Source: Owenia fusiformis (taxonomy: Eukaryota > Annelida > Polychaeta > Sabellida > Oweniidae). From it: DNA of 64,000 nt. Where the stretch lies: positions 15,731,754-15,795,753 of the forward strand of contig CAIIXF020000011.1 of NCBI GenBank assembly GCA_903813345.2. The letters are read 5' to 3'. The notes below the pieces were generated by a model. The model did no database searches. It was given only the letters and a program-made list of their open reading frames with translations, and had not been told where the DNA came from. The position numbers and the translations under genes are program-made. Positions 34,131-48,004 of the stretch are shown here, piece after piece. The first letter of the stretch is position 1; the number at the start of each line of letters is the position of its first letter.

Positions 34131-36512
34131 AAGCGTACCCCTTGATTCTATTTCATACCTGGATGTGCCCACATATAGTGCCATGGGAGTTCTTTCTAAG
34201 TAATTACATCAACATTCAACATTAACAGCTGAGGCACTGAAGTAAGAAGCTCTATATAAGAAGCACTGGAGTAGAATATCAAACTTATCCATTAATGGAC
34301 AGTTTCTTCATTACATGCTTTAAAGCATCTCTCTAGGGATTGTCTAATTCATTCTTATATAAGACATCTGCCAACTTAATCTTATTTTGATTCCCAGAAT
34401 GCGATTCCCAGAATGCAAGTCAATTCGTGATGTGTCGTGTTGTTTTTATGTCATTTCCCTTAAAGTCAATAGAGTACAGCCCGACTTTCTTAAATTTTAA
34501 TAACAATGGCATCTTTCCAGGACAGCACAGCACTCATTCCTCCAGCCTTTCAATTTAATTTAGAGTAATGACTACATGTCTTTTTATATTTGTCAAATTT
34601 CTTCACTTTGAATCGAAAGACAGTAACTCGATTACCTAGGTGGCAGTAGGTAGTAACAAACTTTACCACTAGGTGGCTTACTCGGGGGTCAGATAACATA
34701 CGTAAGGTATACAAAACTTCCTATTAACATTTAGACATTTTGAAAAAGATTATGAAACCATGCTTATTTTTCTCGCACCTAGTCAATATTATTGCATTTT
34801 ATTTGCATCGGATATGACTTTTCCCTCCGGCCTAGCTTAATGAAAGGCACCTGCTTAATGAAACCGAGTAAAGTTATTGCTTATTTTTCCAATAATTATT
34901 ACGCTATGAGGGAAATAATTCTCTTTGATATCTTTTTATCAATAAGATAGGATGTTACAATCAATCATGCATCGGAACTGTGGCAGGGACGTGCTAAGAG
35001 ATGAGTAAGATCACAAGCTACCTATTTATAAGACAACTATTGCATGGAAATTGACTTTAAAATAGAGACGAAAAGAATGTAATTAAGCCTCTATGATGGC
35101 TGTGCTGTACAGCTTAACAAAATAGATATGGAAAATCTACATCGAATTGTTATTTCATTTGTGCATTTTTCTCTCAATTTTGGGAAGCTAAGGCCGCCGT
35201 ACAGTTTAAATATGGGTAATAAAGATATGCAATACTATACCAAACAATATAAATCCATAATTCATAATTGGGATGACTTAATAAAATACTAAAATGTTAC
35301 TTGTATTATATTAAATCTATTGTAAACCCCTTGAACATTTTAATCTGACAGCCACAATATTTTTCACTAAAATAGCTCAAATTTTGACAAATTTGGTTCA
35401 ATTTACACAAATGATGTATTTAATTGTTGATAATTTGGCCTATTTTACTCATATAAAAAATGAACATCAATTAGTGCACACTTAGATAGTAAAATGGCAA
35501 AAAATAAAAATGCTATTGCATCATAAAGTAATATAATTGGGCAATTACAAGAGCTCAACCATGTGAGCTAAAACCAATAAAACTAAAAAGGACCTACACC
35601 AAGCATAAGTTTTGTAACTGCACTAATGTGAGGAAGTGACGACAAATTGCAAATGAAAAAAAAATTTCATTTGCTCAGAATAGATTAAAACAGTGACATC
35701 TTTACAAGTCACAAGTAAATTATTTCCCTAGCAAATGTGTCGCATTAAGAGCCATCTTTCAATTAGTGTAATATCTTGTGAACTTTGAGAGCAATATTAA
35801 CTAATAACAGGGCTAACCGATCAACCTGCTATCTTTTATTTTGTAAAGAATGGCTTGAAAGATAATTTCTAGAAATATTCACACATTTCTCATTCTCATT
35901 CATATCATCATCTCAATCATATATCTCATAATTTGATATTTGGTGAATATTTGTTCATAAAAAAGAAAAAGTTTTAACAACCCAGAAGCACTATACTACC
36001 CTTTTACAGCATTACAAATTCATTAAATTAGACAATCTCCGATGTAACCCATATCTTAGTAAGTAAAATTCAGTTAGAAAATCATAATGTTACATTTTTC
36101 CCTGGAAGTAAATAATTTTCATATCTCACTAAACCTATAATTAGAGACTAACAATATAAAGGTCACGATCAGTGATAATTTTTTTAAATCATCTAAAATT
36201 ATCAGAGGGAGGGTAGTGGAGCTCACCAGTTGAGTTTCAGGGTAAAAAACACATGATATAATACAGACAGGAATGACCTTAGTTTCCTTAGAAATCGTTG
36301 GCTCATATTGGATTTCAAATAACAGGTAAACATAGTTACCCTTTTCAATACTCTAGGGATAGTCATGTGATCTAGTCTTAACCAATTAGAATAGCTTGAT
36401 CTAGCATTCATTTGAGTATAATTAAGTATAATTTATCATTCCATTTAATGAATAATAGTACAATTTATTGCATATTTGTTTTGTTATAAAAGATCAACAC
36501 CTATTAAAAATG
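34131..36512. other. no gene seen
   Basis: AT-rich, without arrays, clear inverted pairs or supported exons. Confidence 0.4.
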
Positions 36513-36716
36513 CAGTGATCTCCCCAGCATAAAAGCAAGTGGGCGCAGCACCTCTCCGAGATTTTAAAAACAGACTTGCATCCACCTGAGATTTCATTTG
36601 CACCTACTTGAAAATGATAAAATTCATGCAAATTGTGGGCATATTTTGACCAATTTTGGAATGAATTGTGAAAACGAGAATTTTGCACTCGAGAAAAAAT
36701 CCTGGGGAAAACACTG
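36513..36716 (+). mobile_element. CAGTG-ended MITE, copy 3, perfect 5-bp duplication
   Basis: Starts CAGTGATCTCCCCAGCATAA and ends GGGGAAAACACTG. AAATG flanks both sides (36508-36512 and 36717-36721). It keeps the family's internal CACCTN words and TTTTGACCAATTTTGG. Confidence 0.8.
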
Positions 36717-36800
36717 AAATGATATACAGGATTTCATATTTATACTCCAATGGCAGCTACTTTTGGGTTATAAAAGTTAATCAGCATCATCACGGTAGTA

Positions 36801-36892
36801 TTTATATCATTCTGTATTAGTCACCATTTTTCATAAAATGGTATGTTTTAATCCATATTAATAACAAAACCACTAATACAGAATGATATAAA
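36801..36892. repeat. hairpin with perfect 21-bp arms
   Basis: TTTATATCATTCTGTATTAG plus T at 36801-36821 is the exact inverse of 36872-36892, with a 50-bp loop. Partial pairing continues outward, so it is probably a small foldback element. Confidence 0.75.
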
Positions 36893-38031
36893 CACCAGAG
36901 TGTCATGACATGTATAACGACTACTTGTTTTACTAAGAGGGTAGTAATTCCACTTAGCTAGTAAGCCTCAGGGTACACAACATTGTAAACAATCTGTCTA
37001 GTCTATGTATCTCATCTTCTCATCTAGGCATCTGTTTTTAATTAGCTTACCACCTGAGAAAACCTGTCCTTAAAAGATATACATTCAAGAAAGAACATGT
37101 TTGGGGAGTTAAGCTCTCCCTTGGTAAGCTCATCTCATCTTCGTTCACTCGGCTCCCGTCAATGAACACAGTGGAGACCAACCATGCGAAGGTGAGCTAG
37201 TCTTGCAATAAGCCTTCATGAACATTCCCCTACAAGCCACAAGGTGAATCCAATAAAGGTGATTATCCAGAACCATGATGCAGGACTATTAATAACTGAA
37301 CACTTTTATAGTTTAGCAGCACCTCATTTACTGACCGTGACCGTTACAACGAAGATCAACTGATTGGCTCAGAAAATTCAAAGGATTATCAGTATTGAAA
37401 ATAAAAATTTCAATTCAGTCAGTCTGAACATGGGCTTTCTGGACAACACGGTTTAGTTATTTTCAATTGTTAAAAATGTGATAGTAATATGGCAGATACC
37501 AAAACCAATGCCAAAGCATTATCGCTAAAAATGGAGTCTGTGATGACTTCAAATTGCGTAACTTATTTCTGTCTTTGAACAGACATCATCATTCACAAGT
37601 CTATCTGAGCATGTACGAAGAGAAACTTTCTTCCAGTAGTCCACACTTGCTTACCAATCTAACTTTCAAACATCATACCTTGGAAATCCAAGCTGCTTCT
37701 ATCTGAGAGATCACAGCCTTCTGTCAGTTCCTTCCTAGAAGGCATACTGCTAGTTTGAAAGCAGATAGATGTGATGATATCAGAATGAGATGGTTCGGGT
37801 CTGAGATTCCTGCATCTCATATTAATAGTGGATTGCAATGGAGTATATACAGAATGAATCCAGGTTTGGTATGGGGGAAGAGTTTAGTGTTATATAAATT
37901 CGTTTCTGAAAATGACAATTTTATAGTTGAGCAGCCCTACCCCCACTACCAGTTGCCATTACAGCCCAGGTCATGAAACAAATCAATCCACCATGCTGAC
38001 AATTTCTCAACCAATCATTGGTCAATTCTCT
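36893..38031. other. no gene supported
   Basis: A plus-strand GAAG|GTGAGC donor at about 37193 follows a short open frame (VHSAPVNEHSGDQPCE), but no credible acceptor precedes it. Confidence 0.35.
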
Positions 38032-38167
38032 GGATCAGAGACACCAAAATTTCGCACCGGACAGTCAGTCCATTTGGTGCCGAGACGGCACTGAAATTTG
38101 GCACCGAAACGCCGTCGAAAATCAGATTGCATTTTGGGGATGTAGTATTGCATTAAGTCTCTGATCC
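38032..38167. mobile_element. 136-bp foldback/MITE
   Basis: Perfect 11-bp ends GGATCAGAGAC (38032-38042) and GTCTCTGATCC (38157-38167). The interior has repeated TTTGGTGCCGA/TTTGGCACCGA and GACGGC/GCCGTC words. Confidence 0.6.
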
Positions 38168-38703
38168 CCCCCCCCCTTCACCTATTTCACTTCTAATAGT
38201 GTGAAGAGTGGGGATGTGATAAATAGGGGATGGGGGTCACAAGGGCGTGAAACAAGACCATCCAGAACCCCATGAAAGACTATTACGATGAGTATTATGA
38301 ATACATACTCATATTAGTTGGAACCTTGATGGTTTATCTCATATGAACATCCGTAGCAATCCTGCATCGAGACAAACAGAATCATTACACATCAGGTAGT
38401 AAAATGAAAAGAGAATACCTATAAAAAAGAACAGACTACACTTGAATGATTTATCGTGATGATTCATTAAATCTTTCATTGATATAATCTCCTTAAATAT
38501 TCCAATAATTATACAGGACAGTTTCATAATTATGAAAGGGTTTTTATATGCCAGCTTCACCATTGATTTTTGATCCAGTTTTTACTCATCTTATAGATTA
38601 CCCTGATACAATCTGCAAGTGCACTACATTCTGAGTAAGACAAACCATTTACCAGTTTGGAATTCAACCAATCAGAGAGCGCTACACAGGCACAAAGAGG
38701 TTT

Positions 38704-38850
38704 CAGGGCCTGTAGCCAAGGGGAGGGGGGGGGGGGGGGGGGGTAGGGGTTCAGCCAAAAGTTCTTTCAAAATCATGTAGTTTTTCACCATTCTGAGCAA
38801 CTTTTTGAACCTAGCTCAAAAGTACTGGCGCTCAAAACCTCCAGGCCAAC
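38704..38850 (+). mobile_element. CAGGGCCTGTAGCC-ended MITE, truncated copy
   Basis: Starts CAGGGCCTGTAGCCAAGG, then a 19-base G run (38725-38743), then TTCTTTCAAAATCATGTAG and TTTTTCACCATTCTGAGCA as in the 50741 copy. The right end is missing. Confidence 0.6.
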
Positions 38851-41800
38851 TCGACAACCCCAAATAAGGTTGAGAATTGCCTAGGATATGCATATACTTA
38901 AATCACATCATCGAAACAAGAAAAATTTAGGTTAAAACATCAAGGAAAATGTTATTCTGTTAATTAGTCTTCCTTACATGTAAATATACCTCATCAAGTA
39001 CAATCTCCGAAGGGAAACAACGAGTTAATAAATATATAGAATTGTAATTTATAACTGTTACAACCCACACAGTGATGATATCATTCTTGAAATTCAAAAT
39101 AGCTACGTTCTAAATTACCCAGCATGCCAAGAGACTCATCAAATCTTGGAACTTAAAGTCTTCTCTTGCATCTGTTGAATCATCCATAATACACAATTCT
39201 AAGGTTTGAGTGAGACCCACCATAGGGAAGGGGTGGGAATTTGAAATGCAGTATTGTCTCTTTTATATTGTCGAAGCTGCCAATAATGTTTGCTTCGGCA
39301 GCTTTTTTGTATTCTGATTTATTGTTATATGAAGGAAATGATAAATAAATAAATAAAAAAATATCTTTGTAGCGAAATGTATTACAGAAGTATTGTCTCA
39401 GGGGGTGGGATTTTGACATTCACTTCACCCCAGCAGTTGGGACTTTTAAATGCATATTGAACTTCCCCATAATCGAGTTTTGACTATATTTGACAAAACT
39501 ATTGTTGCTCAAAAGATTGGGAAAATGCTACCAAGGTAGGGAATTCAGCAGCCTAATTTTTATTTTTTGCGGGTCACATACAAAGCTTTGAATGGTGCAT
39601 AAATTTCAAGTCAAATGGATAGACACAGTTTTCAGCTTTTGATCCAGTACGCTAAAAAAATGTAAAACATCAAATCCTCTATTCAAAGAAATCCAGAGGA
39701 GAGTACTGAAATATATTACTCTTATCAGCTAATTTATCAAAGGTATCCCATGTCTAAAATAAAACCCAACAAAAACAGAACCATATAATTGAATATTCAA
39801 TGTTATTTTCCTCTTATGACATATCATTTGGATATTACCTCATATTCTATTACAAAAACGACAACTTAATGTCCATCATCTCAATATCTTGTTTCATGTG
39901 CAATTTAGACGGTTGTCATAACATTTTCATCACAAGTCACATGTCTTCATATTTCTTAAATCCATGCTTATCAGTCGTATGATTAATCAGTTCAGTTGTT
40001 CTAATCAAGATTCCCAAGGATGATTAGTCTCTTAATATATATTCTATCTGATTGAAATAGGTATATGTGGGCAGGTAGAAAGGTTGATCACATATCACCT
40101 CATTTCTTGTCAGTCTGCAATCAAAAAAAATGATCGAAAGATGCGATGATTATCTTTTTGAAGTTAGCGCTCAATGCAGTAGTTTTATTTTGTTCATTTA
40201 AGAAAGCTTAATCTAAAGAAAGCTTAATCTACATATACTGGCTCTCGTTTTTGGTACGATCGTCTTATGATTTCGAGAAAACCACTGTCTATAAACAACA
40301 ACTTGCGACCTAATAAGTTATGACAGTTCCAAAACAAAATGAACCCCCTACAAAATGGTTGGCTGGTTGCATTTGAAATCCTTCATAAATATTTCTCTGA
40401 CCTTTTGTAGGCATATGTTGCATTGGATTGGGAGCTACACATGTTGCAAGGCTAATGAGGTTGTTGCAAGCCACTACAACCTGTAAATATGTTGATTTTA
40501 ATAAAAAAAAAATGAAAAAAAATGAAAGAACATTTGAAGTGATTCATGATAGTCAATATAATTTATAAAGATCACAAATACTGATAGCACAATAATAGCA
40601 GTTAATGATGATTAAATGTCATCTAAGTTATGTTTTCCTACACTAATTAAAGTCGGCACTGGAAACATTAGTAGCATTAGCAATTGTACACGATATCCTC
40701 TGTTTTTCTTTCCTAAGTATACCCTTTGCATTCGTTCAACTTTGCTTCTTAAAAGAGAGATTCATCTTCATAGTTGATAACTAGAGTCTGCATGCAGGCA
40801 AAGACATATATGTTTTATATGTCTCTGGTACAGGGTATCATTATATGAACACTGATATAACATATAAAATGTAAATGCAAGAGATATACCTGTCATTAAA
40901 ATATCACTTTCGACTCACTTTACTTTTCCTCAGAATCTGAATTAAGCAGTCAATTTCAACTTTAAGACAATATTAAGAATATAAACAAATCTCATAATTA
41001 TTCTATTATGGACGATAATCCCCTATTGCAACACTTCACACATTAGAAACATTATCAATGTGTTATTTTATCTACAGGTTAGATTATTGTTATGGCAACC
41101 AGGACAATAGAAACCAGGGATGAACGGGGAAAAAGTGTTGTCTCTGTTCATCGGCATAGTAAAATCGTTTAATAGGTATGATGTATATTTATACATGCTA
41201 GGATTGTTAATATCTTAATGATGAATACATACCTAAGCTATTATCAATATGTAGATCAATGTCAGTCCTGATGTCAGAAATAAAGATGTCATAAATGCGA
41301 AACATTATGTTCTCTATATGATTATAAATAATTGGTGTCTTGGATGTGATAGAATAAATGTCAAACATGTGATGTCATAAATATGAGGTATTGATGTTAA
41401 GAATATAATTCGACTGATGTTATGTAAGTGATTTCACTGATTTCATCAATATGATGACCTAATTATGATGTCAGAAGTGTCATAAATATTATAGATACCT
41501 GTGCTGCTTATTGTGACATAATTATAAGTAAATAAATAAAATGACATTAAAAGCATAAATGCCATGTCATTAGTAGCAAGAATATGATATGATTTTGATA
41601 ATTAAAAATGTTACTTTCATATCGATTCATCAAAAAAACTTTAACAAAGGAGGTAGATATTGAACAACATAATAGTAATCAAGGATACCCTGTTTCCATA
41701 TGAGCTAGTCATACTAGCCTCTTACTAAGAGAGACATTTTATACTTGTCATGCTGATGAGATCTCAATGACCACAAATGAAGCAATCAAGGCCTTTTATG

Positions 41801-42646
41801 GGTTGTGTTGAAATTTACTCTGAATCTCAATAAGTTGTAAATTTAATGTAAAATACAGTGTCATAATTTTCTGACTTCATTATCTGATTGATTGAAAAAT
41901 CTCTTTTTTAAGAGTGGGGATGAAGTTCAACTCTTGAGCAGGGTAAATCACAGGAGGTACTTACCCAACTCCACTTCCCATTTAACCAATCACAGATCAC
42001 ACAGCCATCCTCTCTTGATGATACGGATGAGCAATATCCTATTCTCAGGTATCCACAATAACTGAGTTTTGTATACCTTATATGTCGATGATATATATCC
42101 ATAAACTAAGGCAAGTTCAGAGAACAAATCCACAGAATTTCTTGAGCAATATTCTCGTAATATTCAGGTGTTTTGAAAACCTGAGCAGTATATCCTCCTC
42201 TATGTGATAGGATTAATGATACATATCCTTGAACTAAGGCAGAGTTCATAAATACTCCTCTGATCCTTGATCCTTGATCTTTTGATCAGATCATTTAATC
42301 TCAGCGAATCTCTATACTAAGTCTCGATCATGTAACATCTCCATATCAACAATACGAGAACCTAAGCTCTAATTTACTGATTGAGTAATAGATCCTGTAA
42401 TAGATTCATTACGAATTATGGCTCTAATGACACTGATCATGTACTATTTTTCTGCTGATACGATTTGAATATCTCAGCTGAAGAATATCCAGTAGGTATC
42501 ACCATGCTATTTTATATCAGCAATAACATATTTGCTCTCTTTGATAGCTATATATATGGTATTAGTATAAATATTAGCTAGCAGAGGAACTCCTAATTAG
42601 TATTAGAATACCCAAGCCTTATTAGTATCATATAAGTGATAATATA
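38851..42646. other. non-coding, AT-rich
   Basis: No supported gene. A short duplicated GAAAGCTTAATCTA lies at 40204-40231. A minus-strand donor GG|GTAAGT at about 41958 follows a Cys/Trp-rich frame that I could not support as an exon. Confidence 0.4.
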
Positions 42647-44315
42647 CACGGGGGATAAGCAAAACGAGGGCGAAGCCACGGACTGCGACTCGCGTAATTC
42701 AAAACGAGGTTACAACGCATTATAGCTGAACAATGGCGGTAAGTCCAAACTTAATTTGGAAGGCATGTTAGGATTTGGGGTAGATTATTGGTTTGGATAT
42801 TCTACAGAATAGCTAGTATGTTCCAGTCGGTGATCAACATATTCATACTCCATCTGCAATGGCATTCTTGGTGCTCGGCTGTCCAATAGTTTAGCATGAA
42901 CACAAATGAATTCGAAATCTGCCACAAAAAATGTAATTTTGTCAATATTTGTCCCTAATATACCAATTTAAACAAAGGAATCAGAAATGACATCGAATTA
43001 ATATAATTATTCATGTTCTGTTGTTACAATTACATCTTCGTGTGATATTTGGTAAGCGGAAAACGTACAATTACATAGAAAATTGGAATTTATAATAGTC
43101 GCAGTCCATCCATCTGCCCAACGCAGTCCGCGACTCAGTGTTGCTTTATATCTGAAGCTGAACGCAATCACAGCCAAAGGTAGATAGCACAATGTGTGTA
43201 CAGGTGTGGCCGAAATGGAGCAACTTTGGACAAAATTGAATATAAAGGGCTATTTTAATAGACCTACATCGTGTCTCAATCCATTCTGCAAATATATACA
43301 AGCTGTCAAATACAGCTGAAATCATGAATTTATGGTAGCTAGCAATATTGATGGACTGTTGGAAAGATCATCCAAAATTACATTAACTCACCAACTCTCC
43401 AATTATTTGATATTTTCCTGATATCTTAAATACTAGTTAATGTACCCTTCCCCAACAGCTTTTATTGCATCATCAAAAAGTTAATTGTTTCGCATTTCTA
43501 CTTCTTGTAAAAAGTCTCACCACTATCCAATTATCTATATATTTAACCCTATCCACAAATTGGTTTGTAATAAACATATTACGTTGTCATCTTGCGCTCG
43601 ACTGTTCTGCCAAATACGCTATTGAATTGCCATATTTCTAGGTCTTAAACGATAAAATATAGCAATTTGGGACATTGATTCGGGTAATAGATATATGTTA
43701 ATCAACGTAACTTTGAATGATAATCTGGATGCTGACTTTCTTTTCCTGAAACAATAATATCGTAGGAATATAGTTTACACTATCTTATTTATTTCGTGTT
43801 CGCGGCTGGACTGCGTTACTTAGAATATCAATGGAGGCTGTGTTGCGTTGTTGAAATAGCTTTGTTTACTGGACTGCGTCCACTATGAATGCGCAGTTTG
43901 AATCTAATTTTCTCCTCATGAACACATTCTATTATCAAATCATTTTCACGAATTATACTCGGAGCCTCAACTAACCTTTAGATATCAGAAACGTGTTAAA
44001 ACTCCTTTCAAATGTATAGTAAATTAAATAATATGCACATATTTTACAGGTAAAATCAGAACTTTGCTACTGTTTTAGCTTGATCTGGACAACTGCTTAT
44101 TTTCTTATCTACAGACCAACAGTAGATACACAGTAATATCTCAGTGGTCACCGATTAGACACTACGATAGCATTTAAAATACATGGATTTCTCTATTTTG
44201 TCGGAAGAAGCAGAAGGCACTGCCGGATCGTCCCTCCATTTTGGCGCTGGGCTGCGGTGTAAAGTTACGCGAGTCGCAGTCCGTGGCTTCGCCCTCGTTT
44301 TGCTTATCCCCCGTG
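42647..44315. mobile_element. 1.67-kb DNA transposon with perfect 51-bp TIRs
   Basis: 42647-42697 (starting CACGGGGGATAAGCAAAACG) is the exact inverse of 44265-44315. ATATA flanks both ends (42642-42646, 44316-44320). The word GCAGTCC or its inverse recurs inside near both ends (about 43100, 43123, 43807, 43873) and within the TIRs. No transposase frame is visible, so it is non-autonomous. CAC termini with a 5-bp duplication resemble Transib, but the AT-rich target repeat could also be a shorter TA-type duplication. Confidence 0.85.
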
Positions 44316-44429
44316 ATATAGGAATTCACAAACAAGTCGGTTGCATGTCATATATCTACAGGCTTTCACAGGAAATATAGCCAATGAATAAACAACTGTT
44401 TTATTTTATATACACTTAGTACATAAAAT

Positions 44430-44632
44430 ATGACAAATAATAGGAAAACATGGTCAATAATGGGAAAATATGACCAATAATGGGAAAATATGACCAATAA
44501 TGGGAAAAATATGACAAATAATAGGAAATTATGACAAGAATGAGAAATATGACCAATAATGGGAATATATGACCAATAATAGGAAAAAATTACCGATAAT
44601 GGGAAATATGACCAAAAATGGGAAAATGGGCT
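44430..44632 (+). repeat. 20-bp tandem repeat, about ten copies
   Basis: Unit AATAATGGGAAAATATGACC with 20-bp spacing (44461, 44481), degenerating at both edges. Confidence 0.9.
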
Positions 44633-45111
44633 TCTGGATATAAACTAAGGGAAGATGATGTATGAAAACATACAGCTGAATCATACCCTACTCTACCTGC
44701 CGTGTTATTGTTCATTTATCACTGATTAGCACAATTAGCACATGTCAAATATAACATCAATTATATTTTGTTACTTCCTACCTTCATCAAAAATATTTAT
44801 CAAAGAGGTTAAATTTCAAAATCACTTCATCGGTCATCGGTGAAGTTGTAGTGTAATTCAAAATTTGAAGTATTGAGAAAAAGAAGATTATTAAGTAAGG
44901 AAAAATCATGAATTATCACAATTTTAAATTGAATGGAAGTTACAAACTAAAACTACAGTTACTCCGTAACCATGGTATTTTTCTGTTCGTAGTTGTTCTA
45001 CTCATACCCGTACTTTTTTTCTGAAAATACCATGATTAGGAAAAATTAGGTAGAAATGACCATGATCATATAGAAATTGGGTGAAAATAACCACAAATAA
45101 ATAACATGCAA

Positions 45112-45245
45112 AATATCACAACCTGCCATTTGTTACAGGTGCTGAATGCAGACTGCCGAACAACAACCTCCAAAAAGTAACCGCCGCATAACATCTAAAA
45201 AAGGTTGAAGACCATAACAAATTTCACCGCTTGTGGTGGTGACTT
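45112..45245 (+). repeat. copy of the dispersed CACCACC family
   Basis: ATCACAACCTGCCATTTGTT at the left and CTTGTGGTGGTGACTTAAAA at the right match the ends of the 58549-58748 copy; the middle has diverged. Confidence 0.5.
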
Positions 45246-46054
45246 AAAAACGATCATGATCAGAGAGGAAGATATGATTTAAACCATGATCAGAGAGAGG
45301 TTAGGTGAAAATAACCATGATCGGGGAGGAATTTGATGTAACCCCGCAAAACATGCTTACTTCATATACATATGTATATAGAAATTCCTATCAAGTTTCC
45401 AATCATATCAGTCCAAAAGTTAATTTCAAAAAGATGAAAACACATTTTGAAGCAAACTATTCTGAAATTCATAATTGGTTAAAATGACATCCATGAATTA
45501 AACATACTGTACAGACTCCGGAAATTGGAAAAACAAGTCCAGACATTTTCATTGTAGAATCGTTGAAAGATAAGGAACTGGAGATCTCTCAAGTCTCGTC
45601 TAAAATAGCTCTGCAGCGTTGTAAGAATTAACAATGTCAATATTGATATCTTAGATAACGATGAAGAACTTCCAGAAGAGATTGATGAAATATCTCAGCC
45701 ACTAGATAATGGTGAAAACAAATGATCATAGCAGGAAAAGCATTCATGCAAATATGCGACGGATCAATCAAAAATATTCAGAATTAAAATCAATTCTGTC
45801 AGCCATAAATTTTTATCCAAAGATCTAACATATTTTCAAAGCTCCAATCAGACTAGGCAGCAAAATAAATGTGTATATCCTTAATTAGTATCCCAAACTA
45901 TCCAGATCCTTAATGTATATCCTTAATGATCAGCATCATTTAATATTCCAAAAAATAATCTGTATCTTAAATAATATCCTAAATGATTGATTTATCAAAA
46001 TGTATCTCAATCCTAAAGCAACAGGACAAAATCCTAAATCATCAGAATTAACTA

Positions 46055-46394
46055 CAGTAGAACCTGTATATCTGAACACCTGGCTAATCCGAACACCTCC
46101 GAATCTGAACACTTTTTTTCGTTCCCATTTTTTCCTCCCATTGACTCCCATGTTAAAAAACCTTTAATGTGTGGGCTTTCCAGCATGACTAGATTCATTT
46201 GAATCGAATTTTCAAATTTCTGGAATGCCATAAAGCTATGTGGTCAAACGAAGTATAAATATTTACCGAGAATGTGTTCACATTTCTTCAGAATCTGGAA
46301 TATTGCGAATGCAAAAACCTTGAAATGTGAACACCTCCTTATCTGAATGCTTTTATCCGGTCCCAATGGCGTTCGGATTAGACCGATTTTACTG
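46055..46394. mobile_element. Tigger/pogo-like MITE (CTGAACACC subtype)
   Basis: CAGTAGAACCTGTATATCTG ... GACCGATTTTACTG, TA on both sides (46053-46054, 46395-46396). The internal repeat word is TCYGAACACCT rather than GTGAACACC. Confidence 0.85.
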
Positions 46395-47917
46395 TACCTA
46401 AATCATTAGAATCCTTACAATGTTTCCAAAATGATTCACATAATATGCAAAAACAAATGAATAGTAAATATCCTTTGCACAACAACAAATCTATAGCATT
46501 CTCCTTCTATCTATGTGAAGTCCTAAATACAGTATATTAACACTAAAATATAAACTGAATTCATCCACAAATAATAGTAAACAAAATATCCACTGTGCGA
46601 AGAATTTATCTTGTTTTGTGCTTATTTTTATTTTTATCCTTTATGATGTAAAATAAACTACCTCATGCTAATATATTGCATAAGGAATATCTCACTGGAT
46701 TATATTACCGGTGAATAATTCATCCATCTGCTAACGTCATTTCACGAAATTTCTTTTTAATATTTGAATGAGGTGCATGATTTTCTGACATTTTTGTATG
46801 ATTTAGATTGTTTACTTTACACCTGTTTACTTTATACGAGGGTGATTAATCTTTTCTTAACTTTATTTTGAATTCAAAAATATGAATGCTTCTGAATAAA
46901 ACTTTGGGCAAATTTGTTATTCAGTCTGGAACATAGTCGGAAGAAAACATGACCGACTGAGCATTTCCTACATGTAAATGAATAAATATGTGCCTCAAGT
47001 TGAAATATTTATGTAGCTGAGCACTGAACTGTATAACATTTCAGCACAGACCATGTCAGAAAATCTAAGGAATCCAAAGAATATGTAAAAACAAAATCTA
47101 AAAATTGCAGGAAATATTACATTTGATAAACAATCTCGCCTCCCAGTCATTTCCTAAATATGAGAGTATAATCAGATAGAATTGCCAAAATTTGCAGAGT
47201 CGAGTCTACCTATCAATGAACTCTAATTGGAGTCAGGCTGAATAATCAAAACAAAAGTATGAGAAAAACTATCAATGACATAATAAATATCTTTTTTGTT
47301 CATACTCTAAATTATATAGAAATGTGAAAATATTTCGTCGCATTTAATTTCTTAGTCACTGTCTCATCAAATCGTCAAAGAACAAAACATTCTAAACTTA
47401 ATCACTTGGGATCAACTGGAAACGAAGGCAGGCTATCCTCGTATCAAAATGGATGTTCTCCCATTCGCAAGAAGTTTCATTTTCGCCATGTACTCACTTC
47501 ATCCTTTTGAATTTAATCTCTATTTCTCGAACAGAGTACGTAAGTGAAAAAAAGTTTTGGTTTCAAAAGATGTACATGTCAACTTTACTAAATAAATGCC
47601 CACTGGCTTGGGAAAGCTATTTCCCCTTTTATGAACGCCCACCACCCACTGGAAAAACTCGAAAAACTCATGGGCCATAAAGAAAATTAAAAATTGTCCG
47701 GACCCCTATGTATGTTATGTAAACGCCACTTTGCAATGAGAATAACATAATTTAACTTTGTTTGTTTGAGCATCTATTTCACCTGTATATGCCCTTGTAC
47801 TTTCATCTTTTGACAGTTTTATTAAATACCAGCCCATAAAAGAATCGTTCAGTTGATGAAATTTACTCTCAAATACACCCTTTACCAATGAAAGAGTGCT
47901 CGTTCATAAAGCTGTTA
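46395..47917. other. no gene seen
   Basis: AT-rich; a possible mariner-like end TACGAGGGTGATTAATC at about 46838 is the only structure noted. Confidence 0.35.
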
Positions 47918-48004
47918 GCTGTAATTTTCGGAGAACTGGGTTTCGGACAACTGGGTTTCGGAGAATTGGGTTTCGGACAACTGGGTTTCGGACAACTGGG
48001 TTGA
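47918..48004 (+). repeat. 15-bp tandem repeat, about five copies
   Basis: Unit TTTCGGACAACTGGG with GAGAATT variants. Being in multiples of three it reads GFRTT-type repeats in the plus frame, which is not evidence of a gene. Confidence 0.85.

Noticed and set aside
41908-42102. Cys-rich minus-strand frame with a GG|GTAAGT donor
   Set aside because: The donor is good, but there is no acceptor, start context or family resemblance, and a neighbouring frame is equally plausible.
43007-43192. 61-residue minus frame inside the 51-bp-TIR element
   Set aside because: Too short and without DDE-like or zinc-finger features; the element looks non-autonomous.
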